From NCBI GenBank assembly GCA_003864495.1, contig ML133502.1:2080877-2144876 (forward strand): 64,000 nucleotides of DNA. The letters run 5' to 3'. Both the position numbers and the translations under genes were made by a program. The notes under the pieces were generated by a model. The model was not told where the DNA came from, did not search any database, and was given only the letters and a program-made list of their open reading frames with translations. Below are positions 1 through 11,337 of this stretch, piece after piece. Numbering within the stretch: position 1 is the stretch's first letter; each line of letters begins with the position of its first letter. The stretch is from Nemopilema nomurai (taxonomy: Eukaryota; Cnidaria; Scyphozoa; Rhizostomeae; Rhizostomatidae).

Positions 1-422
1 GATTGGCACCTTGTGGCTGGGAAAAATAGAAATTGCCTTCATTGTGCAAGTAGCATGTCCTAATTGGGCAAATTCTTCAATAAATAAATCATAAGTAGCA
101 AAAGCTGATTCTTTACAATATATTTATTGGGTTTATAAGAAAATTAGCAACATATAGCGATGACGTAACTTGTGAGAAAAAAGTTATCGAAAGTAAACCC
201 TTTTACATGGTTTGTTCGGATCTCTGTCCAAGTTTTTTTTATTTCCTCGGATTTTTGTTTGTGGTTTCTTCCTCGTGTATATGAAGGAATGCCCAACTTA
301 AAACTTTTTACTAACTATTTCTTCACGGTGGTGCTGCCCCATTTGTGGAATGGGGCGCAGGCTACTGATATCTGCTTCTGTTCTATATAAATCCATCAGC
401 ATAGCACAACAGCACTTTTTGA

Positions 423-660
423 TTGGGCGTTAAAGATGTTCAACTGCCTAAAGAAAGAACTAGAAAACCTATTTCTAGTTTAAAAGTGGAAAGAAATCTT
501 GGCTGTTTCAGTTCCTTCTATAGTCTCTGGAGTCCAAGGTTTGCTTTGAAAAATTGTGTGATGTCACGAATGGAAGAATTAGGTTTTGGTGTTCCACATG
601 GTGTTCCACATGGATCTTTTCTTGGATTTCTCATACTAATAATTTGTATAAACGATTAAA
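423..660 (+). pseudogene. possible non-LTR retrotransposon reverse transcriptase remnant
   Basis: A short open stretch ends in a motif resembling the RT block GVPQGS-LGPLLF-IYIND: at about 588-656 it reads GVPHGSFLGFLILIICIND, and the GVPH codons are duplicated just upstream. No RT palm motif (YADD/FADD) or endonuclease follows, and stops appear directly afterwards. I infer a decayed LINE fragment. The match is short and could be chance. Confidence 0.3.
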
Positions 661-897
661 GCACAGTAGAAGATAAAAGTATTTTCGATTGTCGGCATCA
701 AGCTAAATCAACTTTAAAGGCCTCTATTTCCATTGATCTTTTCAATTGTTTTCAATTGATCTGATTTAGATATATGTTTTGATCTAAGCATGGAATTCGG
801 TTACCACTTTCAGAATCATAATGGGAATTAATCTTTAATTCGAGTTAATACCCGCGGGGAAAGTACGCAGATTCCCCTTTTCTGGCATACCGGAAAA

Positions 898-1083
898 CAA
901 GGACCCAGGACATTAAGGCAGGACCCAGGACCGAGGACCAGGACCCAGGACCGAGGACCAGGACCCAGGACCAGGACCCAGTACCAGGACCGAGGACCAG
1001 GACCGAGAACCAGGACCAGGACCCAGGACCAGGACCAGGACCAGGACCCAGGACCCAGGACCCAGGACCAGGACCCAGGACCG
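898..1083. repeat. GGACCA/GGACCCA minisatellite, left arm
   Basis: Head-to-tail units of GGACCA, GGACCCA and GGACCGA, a 6-7 bp period with drift. On the minus strand it reads as long GPGPGS/SWSW open frames, which are artefacts of the repeat. It lies inside the left arm of the foldback element. Confidence 0.85.
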
Positions 1084-3512
1084 TATATGTTTTCGACGAT
1101 GCACTCGCTGTTTCCTTCATTAGAATACCAAGTTTTGACATTGCATACCATGAACAATTGTCGTTAAAATCCAGAAGCTTTACACATCGAACAAAAGACT
1201 GCACATCATTGTAAGGGGGAAATGAATCTGATTTTATTCCGACTTTGTGTGAAAAACGAAAACTCGGGTAACTCGGGAATATGTAAATGTACGATTAAAC
1301 GAAAGCAACGCCTTGAAATGTGAAATACTCTTATTCAGGCCCGTCGGAACCGGGGGGCTGGGGGCTGGAGCCCCCCAATAATTGTCAAACTGTAGTATGT
1401 ATCCTTCATAACAGTGTACTAAATGAGAAGGAAAACAATGGACAGCCCCCCCCCCCCCAATATGAATTTCATTCCGACGGCACTGTTATTAGCCATGCAA
1501 ACCTGACGTGGTTGTTTTAGCATAGATGGCTAGCACAGCAATTGCTATTATTTAGTAGAATCGGGGTATATCTGATGCACACTGCAAACTTTAGTAAGCC
1601 CACATCATCAAAAAGCCACCAAAGCATAAGTAGTCTTAATATGTTTAAATAGCAAGACATTAGAACCGTCGATCGCAACACAGAATTCAACCGCGATCTC
1701 TATTCTGTGATCCTGACGAGTGATTTTGCTTGTCTACAATTGGCACTGCGCATATCGACAAATCATGTCTGTCGCGTGACAGATCATGCGTGTACCTCTA
1801 ATGACACTCATTTGCTGTCTAGGTGATCAGAAACTTTGCCAAGTCATTGCTGCTATAAGTGCTCAAAAGTGAAATTAGGTGGATTGTCGCCACTTTTCTC
1901 TTTCAGAGCAGAAACGCTTTCCGGAATACAAAATTTTTAAAACTTTTTTAAATCAAGATCATGACTTTTGATGCATGTTACAGCCGGCAATTACAAGCGT
2001 ACAAAAAAGAAGCCATCCCTACTTCTAGAGCACAGAAACGTTTTGCTGTCAAACCATTTCTGTCTTTTACATCTTTAATGTCTAAACACTTTTTAAATAA
2101 ATAAAGACTATTTACGCTTTGATGGCTTGTTAATTATGAGGGCTCACTAAAGATATAAGGTTTGCTGTGTGCATCAAAGATACCCCCATCCTACTTTAGA
2201 ATACTTATTGCTGTGCTAGCTAACTATGCTAAAACAACCACGCCAGATTCGCACGGCTAATAAGAGTATTTTGAGTGTGAGTAAACGTTGCAAGCAGTAG
2301 TGTAGAGCTAAAAAAAAGGGAGACGGGGGCCATAAAGCTTTCTCAATATTGTATACAAAATGAACGTTTCAGTTGTTTTCGTTTGCATGGCTCCTCAATA
2401 TCAATTTTTTACCTTTCCATTTTTTCTAGGGTTAGAAAATTTTTAAATGTTTTCAAAATTTTCAAGAATATTTTTTGCACGATGCAGGTTGTTTGGTCAT
2501 TTTAGTTCCTAGGCATGCCTTAGGTTCTGAGTCCTGGGTTATGAGTCCTAGGTCTCCTCTTCTGTCACTTGAAAAATGGCACTCCTTTCTTGGCACACAT
2601 TGGCTGTCTGGGTCATCAGAAACCTTGCCAAGTCATTATGTACTGCAAATGTTCAATAGAAGATTCAAATTAGACGAACTGTCTCGGGACACCGCTTTAT
2701 GGGTGTCACGATAAGATTCCAAAGAAATTTCCTTTCTGCTCTTTTTCAGATGCATTAGTTTCTTTTTATTTTAAAAGGAGACCGCTTTCAGAAAGATGTA
2801 GTGGTATTTTTCAGAGTAGAAACATTTTATGGAATAGTAAACCTTTTTCAAATCCAGATCAGGACTTTTGACACAATAGTTCAATCTGAAATGATAAACA
2901 TACTGGCACCGCGGAAAGGGGCTGTTCCTAAAACCATACAAAATCGCCTTGTTCTTGATTATGAGCATTCTTAGCGCCTCACCCCAAAAAAACGTTTTAG
3001 CCCCCTCACTTTTTAATATGCTCCGCGGTTCATGAAAAACATACCAAAGGGAGTGCAGCCATTCCTGCTTCTAGAGCATAGAAACCTTCTAATGTCTTGC
3101 TATTTAAACATTTTGAGACTACTTACGCTTTGGTGGTTTTTTAATGATGTAGGCTTACTAAAGATATAAGGTTGGCAGTGTGCATAAAATATACCCCGAT
3201 CCTACTAAAAAATAGCTATAGCCATCTATGCTAAAACAACCACGTCAGGTTTGCATGGCCAATAAGAGTATTTCACATGTCAAGGCGTTGCTTTCGTTTA
3301 ATCGTACATTTACATATTCCCGAGTTACCCGAGTTTTCGTTTTTCACACAAAGTCAGAAATAAAATCAGATTCTTTTCCCCCCTAAAATGATGTGCAGTC
3401 TTTTGTTCGATGTGCAGTTTTGGATTTTATGGACAATTGTTCATGGTATGCAATGTTATAACTTGGTATTCTTATAAAGAAAACTGCGAGTGCATCGTCG
3501 AAAACATATACG

Positions 3513-3800
3513 GTCCTGGGTCCTGGTCCTGGGTCCTGGTCCTGGGTCCTGGGTCCTGGTACTGGGTCCTGGTACTGGGTCCTGGTCCTGGTCCTGGTCC
3601 TGGTCCTGGTCCTGGTCCTGGTCCTGGTCCTGGTCCTGGTCCTGGGTCCTGGTACTGGGTCCTGGTACTGGGTCCTGGTACTGGGTCCTGGGTCCTGGGT
3701 CCTGGTCCTGGTCCTGGTCCTCGGTCCTGGTCCTCGGTCCTTGTCCTTGGTCCTTGTCCTGGGTCCTGGGTCCTGCCTTAAGGTCCTGGGTCCTTGTTTT
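3513..3800. repeat. TCCTGG/TCCTGGG minisatellite, right arm
   Basis: This is the reverse complement of the left-arm minisatellite, longer, with a very regular TCCTGG run at about 3582-3645. The Gly-Pro or Ser-Trp frames it opens are not genes. Its length difference from the left copy shows independent expansion after the arms formed. Confidence 0.85.
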
Positions 3801-3869
3801 CCGGTATGCCCCCTTTTCTAGTAGGGTGGTCCCACACGTATATCCTTAGTAGGCTGTGGATATCATAAG

Positions 3870-4620
3870 CCCTGTCCACACTACACAAACTAGCCCAGGT
3901 TCGCCCCAGGTTTTAGCTAACCCAGGTTAGATTTTGCAGTGTGGACACAACTAACCTGGGTTCGCCCTGGGTTAGTTTAACCCATCTCCAGAGGGTCGAA
4001 CCCAGGTTAGTGTTCTAAATTTCTAGTGTGGACACAAAACCTGGGGCGAACCTGGGTTAGTTTTTTTAACGCATGTGCATATTTGAATATGTTTTCATTT
4101 TGCGCGCCGAAAAATAAAAATACGTTACATGCAAACACCAGGCAAGATATAGAAACTTGCAAAAAAGATCATGGATCACTATGGAGCCGCAAAGAAGTTC
4201 TCCGCTTCATAAGTATCTGGAGAGACGAAAAGATTCAAGAACAGTTGGATAACTGTACAAGGAAAAAACATGTTTACGAAAAGATGGCACAGCGCCTAGA
4301 AAAAGAAAGTGGCTACGAGCGAAACTACATCCAGATAAGTGAAAAAAACAACTAAAACAGTCTTATAAGAAAGGTAAAGACAACTTGTCAGGAAGAGGGA
4401 GGAAAACATTTGAATAAACTGCGACTTCGGCAATTTCCATCTTGATTGTGTTTATGGAAAATTTGCTTTGTGTCGTTGTTTTGTTGTTGTTGTTGTAATT
4501 TAACTACGCATGCATAGCGTCAGCTAACCTGGGTTCGCCCCGACTTTGTGTCCACATTACAAAACATGAAAATCAAGTGTGGACAAAACAGGGTTCGCCC
4601 CAGGTTAAATTTAAGACTCA
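3870..4620 (+). mobile_element. short PIF/Harbinger-like element
   Basis: Both ends carry inverted, partly repeated blocks built from TGTCCACAC and GGTTCGCCCCAGGTT (3870-4055 and 4520-4610), a terminal-repeat arrangement. Between them lies a broken Myb/SANT-like ORF, the class of DNA-binding protein that accompanies PIF/Harbinger transposases. No DDE nuclease ORF is present, so this copy would be non-autonomous. Exact termini and a 3-bp target duplication could not be fixed by eye. Confidence 0.55.
4089..4417 (+). pseudogene. Myb/SANT-like DNA-binding domain protein, frameshifted
   Basis: From an ATG at 4089 the frame runs to a stop at 4355. It contains the trihelix Myb/SANT signature W-S-R-K-E-V-L-R-F-I-S-I-W, then QLDNCTRKKHVYEKMAQRL and GYERNYIQ, which are the second and third helices of the domain. 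At about 4340 the frame breaks. A neighbouring frame continues the expected family C-terminus (KQLKQSYKKGKDN, then SGRGRKTFE) to TAA at 4415-4417. So a roughly 100-residue domain is complete apart from one indel. Proteins of this type are usually the DNA-binding partner of Harbinger transposases. The location between inverted repeats supports a transposon origin over a host regulator. Confidence 0.7.
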
Positions 4621-7600
4621 CGCGATGTTTGTACGCGTTTTCCCTTCCCATCCCTGTCCCTTTGTACTCAATTCTCCTCCTGCTTATATCCCGTTACATA
4701 CTTCGTTCTGCCTTCTCCTGTCTCACTTCTTCTCACACAGTCATTCGATTGTATGACAGGTGTGTTTCAGTCTGATTATCGAGGTAAAAGACTGAGGCAG
4801 TTTTTTCCCTGGAATCAAACACCGACCATAAAATTGCGTCATTGCTCAGGCAAGACAAGGGCTGATGCACCAAAAGCCCAACATGTTTTTCCTGAGATTA
4901 GGGTGTTCTTTATCATAACTAAGGGCCCCCCGCGATGGAATTAATTTCCATTAAAAATTATGCTTGAATAGGCCGGGGGCGGAGTCAAAAATTAACTTTT
5001 TGTACGGGGTTATTTGAGTATATGTGCAAAGATAAGATGGGAGATCAAAAAATAATTAGCCGTCGAGAATTACTATAATTTTTGAAGGATTATTTGATCT
5101 TTCGTTACTCATGTCTCAGGTTCCTATAGACCTCCTTCCCCTAACACTACACCCCTGGGCTTCATAGACAAAGTGGGATTCCACATATAGTAAGAAAATA
5201 TGCTATTATAAACAAATTTAGTGAAATTTCATACACTAAACAGTTTCACAACCGAAAAAAACTACTAAGCTTCAAAGCACTAAGGGAAAAAATAGTTGTA
5301 TCCATCAAGAAGATTCTGAAAGTGAAAGGGTAAATTGTCAGAGTGGAAATTGAGCTAAATATCATGAAATTTTCAGAATCTATATTAGAAAGTTTGATGA
5401 CACAACATTCGTATTCGGTGGGCGCATGAGTTCTGGATATATTTTAAACTTTCCGCTGATGAATGGGAATATATTACGTGCTTGAATCTGACGATTTTCC
5501 CAGAAAATACTGGACACCTAATTGAGATTTGTAGACAAATTCAAACTGCAATCTTTTTGATAATTTTCAGTTTGAAAACTCGGTACTTCGATAATATTAA
5601 AATATTCTTGCGTAATTATGGTAATAGGGAAATTTTCTTGAGGAAACACGGTATTTGATACCCCCAAAGACCCTATAAAGGAGAACCTCGTTACAGATGG
5701 CAAATAAATTCTTCTCCCACTGATGTACAAATTGTGATTGTTTCTTCTTATTCTCTTTTCGCGCAATTTGGAAGCATGATCTTTACCCCCATCTTGTTTG
5801 TAATGCACCACGCACCAGATCTCAATTTTGGAATTATGACAGATTGTTCATAAGATTGTGCTAGATTTGAAAAAATTATGCAAGATTTCAAATCAAGGCA
5901 ACCCTGCTCAAGAAAGAGATAATGTTCAAAGATTTTTAAAATAGTTTCAAAATTAAAAATGCTGAATGATGCAACAAATTGAACGATAACAGACAGTTTG
6001 AGATGAAGGTAAGTGAAAACTTTTGTAACCTACAAAGCAAATTTTGATTACGGTATCAATCCCAATAATAAGCAAAAATTTAGCGTTTTGTATACTGCGT
6101 CAAATTGGCTGCATTTGGCTGCCAACCACAAAATATGTGAATGCCAACTATTCCAAACAACTTGCAGAATCCTGAAGGTGGAAAGTCACAATTTACTCCG
6201 AAAATGAAACCACGGATGCTGGTGTAAAGTATTTTCTACCAACAGATCTTCTTACCTAACTGTAACAAGAAAGTAGGTTTTGCTTGTAATATGTCTACTC
6301 CAAAAGTTAAATAATACAGACTACCAGTGACACGAAGTAGAAATTGCCAGAGTGGTCTTGGGCTGGACGGAATAGATTTCTTAAATTGATTCTGATTTCC
6401 TTTTACCTTAACTGTTACACCCATTTCTATGGTCACACCCTTGGTTAATATTGATGACTTAAGGGAGGTTGATAAAATTTACCATTACACTCTTCTTTAT
6501 AAGAGCCAGTTAAATGAAGTTCAGGCTGGTTGTCTTAATTTTTTCCAAAATCTGAAGCTGACTGAAATTGTTCTTAATTTGTTAATAAACGTATAAGGTA
6601 TAAGCAGTGCGATTGCTAGCTTTTCGCTCGAGGGAGTTGTCCAGGCCTCATTTGCCAACAAAGTGTGTTAGAAAACCTTCATTTACCGCAATGATTGAAT
6701 ATTCACCGAAGAAGCATCCCAAGTTGGCAAAAAACTCCTTGCTTTTGAGATGAAACATTGTTCAAGGTTAAATTTTACAGTAGCTCAGCATCAACTTGTT
6801 CTAAATTTGTTCTAAACTTTCCACCAATTTTGAAGCTCGTTTCCTTGTAAAATTGTTCTTATAAAAAGAGAGTGTAAAGAAAATATAATTATGTTTGAGA
6901 ATAAAAATCACCATATGTTGTATTTTATATGCAGCAGGGTAGTTTCCCCATAACGATTTTTGATGGCACTGAAAGAAGCTTTGATACCTTAATCTTGTGA
7001 AATGCTGGTGTGTATATTGAAAGTGTGTTGTACAAAATGAGCGCATGCGCTTTGAATCCAGAATAGAGGGTTGCCTCACTCCTTAAAAAACTTTCTCTTC
7101 CTCGTCTCCCCAAGGCTATGCAAAGACATCGGTGATCTTGTGGACACACTGAGCAAGGTAATTATGTAGAAATAATGTACAAGCTAATAGGAATAAGAAT
7201 ACCTATTTTTTGCCGAGCCTCAATATTCTTAAAAACTTCAGGTTTTGAGCCTAAGATTATTCTTAAATTATTTTTGCCCAACACAAAGTGTAAATTCGCC
7301 TTAAGATCAAAGAAAAATATTAAATCTTTTAAGATGTGTTTCTTCATCATAAATTTCAACAAGAACATACAGAACAACAAATGTGATATCAAAATGTAAA
7401 ATCTAATGATACAAATACGGTCCTATTGCAAAAGCATGATTTCGGAAGCATTAAAAAGCGGCTGAGAGTATTTTAAAACACATATATAGGACCGTATTTT
7501 AAAACATATTTGAACCTTAGATTTGAACCTTAATTTTTATGATTTAAACTTTCATCGAGTTTGAAAGAAAACAGTTGGAGTGGCTGAAGATTCTGCACGA

Positions 7601-7930
7601 TCAGATGAAATCGGTACCAAAAATGTGTTATTTCTGCGATTAAATCTAAATTGCAAATCTAAACAAAAAAAGTCTCTAGTGCCCCAAAAACTGCAGCGGC
7701 GAAAACATTAACGATAAACGTTGGTTGAGGATTTTAGTTTTCAGTTTTGTATGTTTTCAAACGTAATTTCGGTTTGAAGTGGTTCCATATTGAAAATAAA
7801 CTGTTAAACATAAAAACGAGATTGTACAGTGGTACTGTCGGCACAAAAAGTAGTTAAGGGGTGAATAGCGTTCCAAAACCTAATTCAGTTCAATTAGTCT
7901 GCTACATAATAATTTTAATAAGAGTTTAAG
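4621..7930. other. AT-rich intergenic sequence, no gene recognised
   Basis: Only short, unconvincing open frames in both strands. None shows a recognisable domain or splice structure. A CCCCCCGCG/GGCCGGGGGCGG pair near 4923-4982 may be an old element end. The only repeat I could link elsewhere is at about 6777-6880. Confidence 0.5.
6777..6880. repeat. dispersed repeat shared with about 18545-18645
   Basis: The block beginning TTTACAGTAGCTCAGC and ending in AAAAAGAGAGTGTA recurs in direct orientation at 18545-18645 with scattered differences. This is a moderately diverged interspersed repeat of unknown class. Confidence 0.55.
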
Positions 7931-7932
7931 CA

Positions 7933-8163
7933 ATGGACAACGAACTACCAAAACTTAGGAGAACGGACTCATCTACAATTGATCCGAGGTGGCCATGGTC
8001 ACAAGATAATTTGATCAACGTCTTGGTACAGCAAAAGCTTATCGAGAACAAAAATGTTGCGCGATGCAAGAAACGCGGTCGGCCACTTGGGAGGACGGAA
8101 GTCGAGTTGACGGGCCTACACGAAATACAAAAGAAGCTTTTCAGGAACCGAATGAACCTCTAG
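7933..8163 (+). other. unassigned 76-codon ORF
   Basis: An ATG-initiated frame with a charged, Lys/Arg-rich composition and the stretch KKRGRPLGR, which resembles an AT-hook core. It sits about 370 bp upstream of the first recognised transposase exon and could be part of the same element, but I see no splice signal linking the two. It may not be a gene. Confidence 0.2.
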
Positions 8164-8536
8164 AAAAGAAAGAAAAAACTTAGTTCGTTTAAGACCTCTT
8201 TTTATTGTTCCAGTGTTTTTTATGTTGCATTTTGCTGCTTTTGATCTAATAGGAATTAAGATTCCTAGAAAATTCATTGATTGTGCACTACTTCTCAATT
8301 TAAGGCCCTCGGCAAGACTTGTTAATTTTAGTGTTGCTTATTTATACTGTATTCTTTTTTTTTGCATATTAGAGGTGAAAAGAGGGAAGCGCTACGAGTC
8401 CAATCCTCATGGTAGTCAACTTTTCTCATGTCCAGAAATGAGAACCAGCAGAAATCTTCTTAACATTCACTTCTGTTAATTCTACAATTTTATCTCTTGG
8501 AAAAAAGGTTATATAAAACATTAATTTTTCTTGTAG

Positions 8537-10251
8537 AGTAGTGAATGTGGTGGCTCCTCATATATGGAGCTAGAAGGATTGATGAGATGCATTGGCCAGC
8601 TACAATCCAACAAACATTACCTTTTGTACACTTGTAACAGATCGCCACGTTCAAATAAAGAAATACATGAGAACAAAACATCCGGCAAAAAATCACTTCT
8701 TTGATGTCTTTCATGTTGCAAAAAGTATGTGTTATTCTATTATTCTCTTAAATCAGTTATAGCTTTGAAATAATCAATGTGCACTACATTCTTTTATAAC
8801 TTAAATGAAAATAATGGGAAATGCCAAAAGAAATTTCAAATACAAAAAATTAAATTGCCATGTCTTAGCATATAATATTTTCTTCTCTTGAATCTTAAAG
8901 GTATTGGGAAAAAAGTTGAAAAGATAGGGAAAAAGAAGCACTGTGAGGATATCCTGTACTGGTTAAAGAGCATCAAGAACCATGTTTACTGGTGTGCATC
9001 ATCTAGCATGGGAGATGGCCAGCTAGTTGAAGAAAAGTGGATTGTCACTGTTCAATCATTTGGTTGATGTCCATCAAGGGCACGGCCAGAAATATAAATT
9101 TTGCCCATATGGGCAGATTGAAAAAGAATGGTTAAAGGCTGGTATGCACATTATTACTTTACTTCCGACTGCAACTTAACAGCCAGTAGATTCACTCTAC
9201 TTTCCACATAGCTTTATAGAGTTATCATTAGTAGGCCCTACAACCATATTCATGTAATGCAAGGCAAAGCATCTTCTGTTGTTCTTGGTTACTGCAATAT
9301 GAAAATCTATTTTCCTTGTTCTGTCCTAGGAAGCAAGGGTTACAAAGAGCTAAAGGCTGTCCTTTGCAAAAAGCAACTTGTTAATGATATAAAGAAGCTG
9401 TCACCACTGCAACAGACAAGTGCCTTGGAGTCATACCACAACGTTGTCATACAATTTGCACCAAAAAGCACACATTTTTCATATTTGGCAATGAAAGCAA
9501 GGTAGCACTGTAACAATAATATTCCTACTTAATTATTACTTGCAATATAGCCTTAAATTTGGTAAATCTATTAACAGTTTATAACAGAACCTTTGATGCA
9601 ATAAGAAAACAAATAGAAAATCATATTTCACATTTTTTTGTAACCCAAATCTTCACCTTCTCTTCCCCATAAAGATTATTGTTGGCAGCCTTACATTTCA
9701 ATGAGAATGCCAATAGAAAGCAAGCTATGACAAAGCAGGGTAAGGAGAGATGGAAGATTTCCTATCCCAAATATAAGAAAGGAGCTGTAGCCAAACCTGT
9801 GAAGACAAAGCCAACCTATGGTAAGAACTTTCTTAGTTAAGTCCTCAATATTTGTGAAATTGTTGAGGTCTAAAGCCATTTATCAGCATTGATTTCATGG
9901 TTCAAGTAAATATAATTCTTTAAATTTTTTTAAGGATATGTCACTGAACTACTGCACATGAGTGTAAAGAGGCGCTTGGAACTCAGCAGTTATTCAGAAT
10001 CTTTGACGGAAGCTGCACAACTTTATGTATCTACACCAGGGCATTTGACAGATAATATTGAGAAAGAGGATAAGGAAGAAGTTGTGAAACAACATAAAAC
10101 CAGATTCTTGAAAGTATCTGACAATAAATCAGTTCTGGGAATATCTGAAAAAGATGACAGCTATGAAGGAAACCAACAGATGAGACGCAAGAAGAGAACA
10201 GAAGAAATTGCTAAACAGAAACAAGAAACAAAGAGACCAAGAAAAAAATAG
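8537..10251 (+). pseudogene. multi-exon DDE-type transposase-like protein (Kolobok-like, tentative), 3' part
   Basis: Five exons join with consistent phases: 8537-8724, 8901-9141, 9330-9501, 9675-9820 and 9935-10251, each with GT/AG borders. Segments in order include VTDRHVQIKKYM and HFFDVFHVAKS (an Asp-rich, RNase-H-like core), KSIKNHVYWCASSS, VDVHQGHG, LSPLQQTSALESYHNVVIQFAPKS, and a Lys/Arg-rich C-terminus ending in a stop at 10251. I recognise this as a protein family present in many copies in invertebrate genomes; assigning it to Kolobok is inference. The frame is broken once near 8634 (first exon) and once near 9047 (an extra base before NHLVDVHQGHG). No N-terminal or DNA-binding exons were identified. 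Its 3' end converges on the minus-strand P2X7-like gene only about 105 bp away. Confidence 0.7.
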
Positions 10252-10356
10252 AATGGAAAGCTGATTAATATTTTTACACATTTTCTGTCGATATTAAGCG
10301 GATGAAATGCCAAATTAATTTATATCTATACATCAATAAGAATTATTAAAAAAAAA

Positions 10357-11337
10357 TTACAAGTCTATTTCAGGATATTTGAAACCAGTATATTCATCAG
10401 AAGGAAAGGCATAGCGAATCTTGTTGACGACACAGGATGGTAGTATCCTCCTCTGATGTTTCCCTAAATGATGCCACACCCATCTAACAAATTGTCTGTA
10501 GCTTATGTATCTGAACAGCCTAGGAAAAAAACTCTATTATTTGCCATTCTGCAGGTGAAAAAACCAAACAAGGTTCCTGAGGAGGAAATCTATTTGCCTA
10601 AATAGCTGAATTTTTATTTCTGACATAACCTCTATAGAATATACATAAAGTATATACTTATATTTGAAAAAGATTCAAAACTAATTATATAGAAGATTAT
10701 GATGCTAATTTGTAGGCAATATGAATAATTTGCAATGAAGCATACTCGCTTGTTGGTTGATCATAAATGTATTCCTCATCTTCAATATACTGATAGATGG
10801 CTGTTATCACAACATCTATGTCCAGACAAACTGAATTGAAGCCACCTAGCTCTGTGATGCACAGGCAGTTTGCATCAATAGCCTTGCTACTCACTTTCGG
10901 GATCTCTATGCAGCACAGACTCTCTCTCCCAGTCCGCATTGGCAAACAATGATTGCATTTGCACCTTTACAATAAACAGGTTTGAATCAATTACCAAGCA
11001 AGGGTAAGACATGTTTCAAGCCAGCAAGTCTGCTTAAAATCTACCAATTACAGCAGAAACATGGCTGGTGTAAATCACAACAACAAGTGAATATTTTATT
11101 ACATAAAACTAGCATAAAATATCATGATACCTACCAATTAATGTTACCAATTCTTTCCACATTCGTATCAGTGGCGTCACCACTTTGTCAACATCGTCAT
11201 CTTGCCCGCTTGGACTAGAAGGCCTTCCTTGTCTTCTTCTTTCGCCGGCAGTGGCTCGAATTTAAAAGGCTGAATTTCTAGCGTTGAAGTATCAACGGTC
11301 CATAATTCCATATTTTGTCATCTTCGTTGCTTGCCAT
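10357..11337 (-). pseudogene. P2X7 C-terminal-tail-like cysteine-rich protein, degenerate
   Basis: Three minus-strand exons: 11337-11148 (ATG at 11337), 10964-10746 and 10519-10357 (stop). Exon 2 carries CKCNHCLPMRTGRESLCC, the Cys-rich zinc-binding pattern of the P2X7 intracellular domain. Exon 3 continues SYRQFVRWVWHHLGKHQRR, then LPSCVVNKIRYAFPSDEYTGF, the hallmark end of that family. The exon 2/3 junction is in phase (QPTSE then LFRY). Exon 1 encodes the acidic leader (LEIQPFKFEPLP) but has an early stop and needs frame changes to reach exon 2. Stand-alone copies of this domain are abundant in cnidarian genomes. Proximity to the transposase suggests it may travel as cargo or as a second ORF of one element. 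Confidence 0.7.

Larger units (their letters stand above)
870..3830. repeat. about 3-kb foldback (inverted-repeat) element
   Basis: The left arm (about 870-1700) and right arm (about 3060-3830) are imperfect reverse complements. The arms share, in mirror order, a CATACCGGAAAACAAGGACC edge, the GGACCA minisatellite, a TATATGTTTTCGACGATGCA stretch, a CCGAGTTACCCGAG block (about 1262 and 3319), and a segment ending in AATAAGAGTATTTCAC. Inside, about 1790-2290 is repeated in direct orientation at about 2580-3290. No transposase is visible, so this is either a non-autonomous foldback transposon or a large palindromic duplication. Target-site duplications were not found. Confidence 0.6.

Noticed and set aside
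828..1204. Minus-strand open frames of about 110-120 codons rich in Gly-Pro and Ser-Trp
   Set aside because: They are produced by the GGACCA minisatellite, open in several frames at once, with no flanking gene structure.
3410..3849. Plus-strand Gly-Pro/Ser-Trp frames that look like a low-complexity structural protein
   Set aside because: Same minisatellite in the opposite arm; the frames are repeat artefacts.
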